This document shows positions 5,396-7,586 of a stretch of 7,586 nucleotides of DNA, piece after piece. Source of the stretch: Rhodocyclales bacterium (GTDB lineage: Bacteria > Pseudomonadota > Gammaproteobacteria > Burkholderiales > Rhodocyclaceae); the NCBI GenBank assembly GCA_021286885.1, contig JAJTBM010000136.1, positions 1 to 7,586 on the forward strand, given 5' to 3'. A model generated the notes under the pieces. That model did no database searches and was not told the origin of the DNA. It saw only the letters and a list, made by a program, of their open reading frames with translations. A program made the position numbers and the translations under genes. The stretch's first letter is position 1. Every line of letters starts with the position of its first letter.

Positions 5396-7586
5396 TCAGG
5401 CCTTCAGTGCGTTGGGGTCAAACGGCAGGCTGCGCAGACGCGTGCCGGTGGCCGCTGCAATGGCATTCGCCACCGCTGGGGCCAGGGGTGGCACGCCCGG
5501 TTCGCCAATGCCGGTGGGCGCAGCCGCCGAAGGCAGGATATGCACTTCCACCACGGGCATCTCGTTGATGCGCAGGGGCATGTAGCTATCAAAGTTGGCC
5601 TGCTCCACCGCCCCCTCCTTGAGGGTGATGTCGCCATACAGGGCCGCCGACAGGGCGAAGGCGACGCCCCCTTCCACCTGGGCGCGGATCACGTCCGGGT
5701 TGATGGCGATGCCGCAATCCACCGCGCAGATCACCTTATCCACGCGAATGCTGCCGTCCTTGCCCACCGACACTTCGGCCACCTGGGCCACGTAGGAGGC
5801 GAAGGATTCATGCACTGCAATCCCGCGCCCCCGGCGCACGCCCGCCCGGGCGGCCAGGGGCTGGCCCCAGCCGGCCTTCTCGGCGGCCAAACGCAGCACC
5901 GCTGCATGGCGCGGGTGTTTGGCGAGCAGCTCCAGGCGCAGCTCGACCGGGTCGCGCCCCATGGCCTGGGCCACTTCATCCAGGAAGCATTCGGTGGAGA
6001 ACGCGGTATGGGATGAACCCACCGAGCGCCACCACAGCACCGGCACGCCCACATCGGCGGGGGTGTGCAACTCCACCTGCAGATTGGGGATCGCATACGG
6101 CAGGTTCGCGGCGCCTTCCACCGAGGTGGGATCCACGCCGTCCTTGACCATCCCGGCAAAGGGCGAACCGGCCATGACCGATTGCCCCACCAGCCGGTGC
6201 TGCCAGCCGCTCAGGCGGCCCTGGGCGTCGATGGCGGCCTCAAGGGTGTGGTAGAACATGGGCCGGTAGTAGCCGGCCTGCATGTCATCTTCCCGCAGCC
6301 AGACCAGCTTGACGGGGGCCGTGCCGCCCGCTGCCTTGGCGATCTGGGCGGCTTCGCGCAGGTAGTCGGAATCCTTGCTGGCACGCCGCCCAAAGCTGCC
6401 CCCGGCATACAGCATGTGCAGGCGCACCTGTTCGGGCTTGAGCCCCAGCAACTGGGCCAGGGCGAACTGGTCGGCGGTCTGCATCTGCTCCCCGTTCCAC
6501 ACGTCGCAGCCCTCGGGCCCGAGCTGGATCACGCAGTTCAGGGGCTCCATGGGCGCGTGGGCCAGATACGGGAAGCGATAGGCGGCCAGCTGCACCCGGC
6601 GTGCATCCTTCAGGGCCTGGGCGGCCTGGCCTTCGCTGCGGGCCACCGTGCCGGGGCGGGTGGCGAGCTCGGCATAGCGGCGCCAGAGGGCGTCGCTCCC
6701 TTCCTTGAAGGCCGCCGATTCGTCCCACACCACTTTCAGGGCATCGCGGCCTTTTTTGGCACTCCAGGTGTCTTTGGCCAGCACGGCAACGCCGGTGGGG
6801 ATGTGCACCACTTGCAGCACGCCCTTCACCGCCAGGGCGGCGCGGGCATCAAAGCTTTTAACCGTGGCGCCGAAGCGGGGCGGATGGGCGACCAGCGCCA
6901 CGCGCATGCCGGGCAGGTGCACATCCTGGGTAAATTGGGCGCTGCCATCGGTCTTGGCGGCGCTGTCGCGGCGCGGGGCACGCTTGCCCACCAGACGGAA
7001 ATCCGCTGGCTCCTTGAGCTTGAGGGCGGCGGGCACGGCTTCCTGGGCGGCGGCCTCCGCCAGCTCGCCAAAGCGGGCGCTGCGGCCACTCTCCGGGTGG
7101 CTCACCACGCCGGCGTCCACCCGCAGGCTGCTGGGGGCCACGCCCCAGCGTTTGGCAGCGGCAGCGACCAGCATGGCGCGCCCGGCGGCGCCGGCCTGGC
7201 GCAGCTGCATCCACGAATTGGCCATGGCCGAGCTGCCGCCCGTGCCCTGGAAGGGGCCCCAGTTGAGGTTGTTGTAGCGCTTGGCATCCGCCGGCGCGCC
7301 TTCGACCCGCACGCTGTTCCAGTCGGCATCCAGTTCCTCGGCCAGGATGGTGGCGAGGCCGGTGTAGGTGCCCTGCCCCATCTCCAGGTGCTTGGAAATC
7401 ACGGTCACGCTGTTGTCGGTGCCGATGCGCAGGAAGGCATTGGCTTCAAACGCCGGAGCCGCTGCCGGCGTTTTGGCTGCACCCGCAGCCCGGGCACCCA
7501 CGGGCAGGCAGAAACCCAGGGTGAGGCCCGCGCTGCCTTGCAGAAAACGGCGCCGGCTGAGGTTCTGGAGCGGTGCGTTTGGGGTA
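5396..7586 (-). CDS. Molybdopterin-binding large subunit of a Tat-exported molybdenum hydroxylase (isoquinoline 1-oxidoreductase beta / xanthine dehydrogenase family), 5' end beyond right edge
   Basis: The frame is open from the right edge to a TGA at 5396-5398: 729 residues, lacking only the first few. Visible residues 10-15 read SRRRFL, followed by a hydrophobic stretch and GARA, a twin-arginine signal, so the enzyme is exported folded with its cofactor. A GTG start at 7501 would remove this signal and is not the true start. Family motifs in order: [65 protein letters not shown], and [12 protein letters not shown] with the active-site-type Glu at visible residue 695. These match IorB-type subunits that bind MCD and hydroxylate N-heterocycles or oxidise aldehydes; the substrate cannot be told. 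Partners in this family are a [2Fe-2S] small subunit and often cytochromes c; neither is in the window. It is followed immediately by xdhC, and mocA lies further downstream, consistent with MCD use. Confidence 0.93.
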   Translation of the reverse strand, partial: TPNAPLQNLSRRRFLQGSAGLTLGFCLPVGARAAGAAKTPAAAPAFEANAFLRIGTDNSVTVISKHLEMGQGTYTGLATILAEELDADWNSVRVEGAPADAKRYNNLNWGPFQGTGGSSAMANSWMQLRQAGAAGRAMLVAAAAKRWGVAPSSLRVDAGVVSHPESGRSARFGELAEAAAQEAVPAALKLKEPADFRLVGKRAPRRDSAAKTDGSAQFTQDVHLPGMRVALVAHPPRFGATVKSFDARAALAVKGVLQVVHIPTGVAVLAKDTWSAKKGRDALKVVWDESAAFKEGSDALWRRYAELATRPGTVARSEGQAAQALKDARRVQLAAYRFPYLAHAPMEPLNCVIQLGPEGCDVWNGEQMQTADQFALAQLLGLKPEQVRLHMLYAGGSFGRRASKDSDYLREAAQIAKAAGGTAPVKLVWLREDDMQAGYYRPMFYHTLEAAIDAQGRLSGWQHRLVGQSVMAGSPFAGMVKDGVDPTSVEGAANLPYAIPNLQVELHTPADVGVPVLWWRSVGSSHTAFSTECFLDEVAQAMGRDPVELRLELLAKHPRHAAVLRLAAEKAGWGQPLAARAGVRRGRGIAVHESFASYVAQVAEVSVGKDGSIRVDKVICAVDCGIAINPDVIRAQVEGGVAFALSAALYGDITLKEGAVEQANFDSYMPLRINEMPVVEVHILPSAAAPTGIGEPGVPPLAPAVANAIAAATGTRLRSLPFDPNALKA
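5401..5405 (-). promoter_or_regulatory. Ribosome-binding site of xdhC inside the end of the hydroxylase gene
   Basis: GAAGG on the minus strand lies 7 nt before the xdhC ATG and within the final codons of the hydroxylase gene. With a stop-to-start gap of 2 bp it supports both the chosen xdhC start and translational coupling. Confidence 0.7.

Noticed and set aside
4524..5585. Long plus-strand open frame (353 codons) opposite xdhC and the end of the hydroxylase gene
   Set aside because: It is antisense to two strongly supported genes. Its translation is Gly/Ala/His-rich low-complexity sequence typical of GC-rich shadow frames.
1..7586. CRISPR arrays, tRNA/rRNA genes, transposases, phage or toxin-antitoxin genes
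   Set aside because: I looked for regularly spaced repeats, tRNA-like cloverleaf ends, DDE-type proteins and small gene pairs on both strands and saw none.

Overview
The window looks like a GC-rich proteobacterial chromosome, and a betaproteobacterium is my best guess. The grounds are the strongly G/C-biased third positions of the main genes, a LysR regulator beside a CHASE2 sensor, and a Tat-exported molybdenum hydroxylase with its maturation genes. Genus is not determinable from this sequence. Two visibly AT-rich stretches (about 1640-3165 and about 3749-4412) interrupt the GC-rich background and look like acquired DNA.

Left part (1-1742): the N-terminal 175 codons of a CHASE2-domain membrane sensor run leftward off the window. 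A LysR-family regulator (728-1621, +) is divergent from it. Their shared 200-bp upstream region carries small inverted repeats. The regulator ends at a strong, symmetric intrinsic terminator (1708-1742).

Middle (1785-3165): an AT-rich, leftward acyltransferase-3 family membrane O-acyltransferase converges on that terminator and stands alone. It is followed by about 300 bp with no gene, holding its probable promoter.

Right part (3166-7586, all leftward): in transcription order these are a large Tat-exported molybdopterin-binding hydroxylase subunit of the isoquinoline 1-oxidoreductase beta (IorB) type, whose first codons lie beyond the right edge; an XdhC/CoxI-type cofactor chaperone starting 2 bp after its stop; an AT-rich orphan lipoprotein gene; and a MocA-type molybdopterin cytidylyltransferase. 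Hydroxylase, XdhC and MocA form one logical unit: MocA makes molybdopterin cytosine dinucleotide, XdhC protects, sulfurates and inserts it, and the hydroxylase uses it in the periplasm. The [2Fe-2S] small subunit expected with this enzyme is not in the window and probably lies just beyond the right edge. The lipoprotein gene appears to have been inserted between xdhC and mocA, and it overlaps the 5' end of mocA.

I see no RNA genes, IS elements, CRISPR arrays or phage genes. No clearly new system is visible. The most interesting points are the interrupted cofactor cassette, the unrecognised lipoprotein, and the compositional mosaic.
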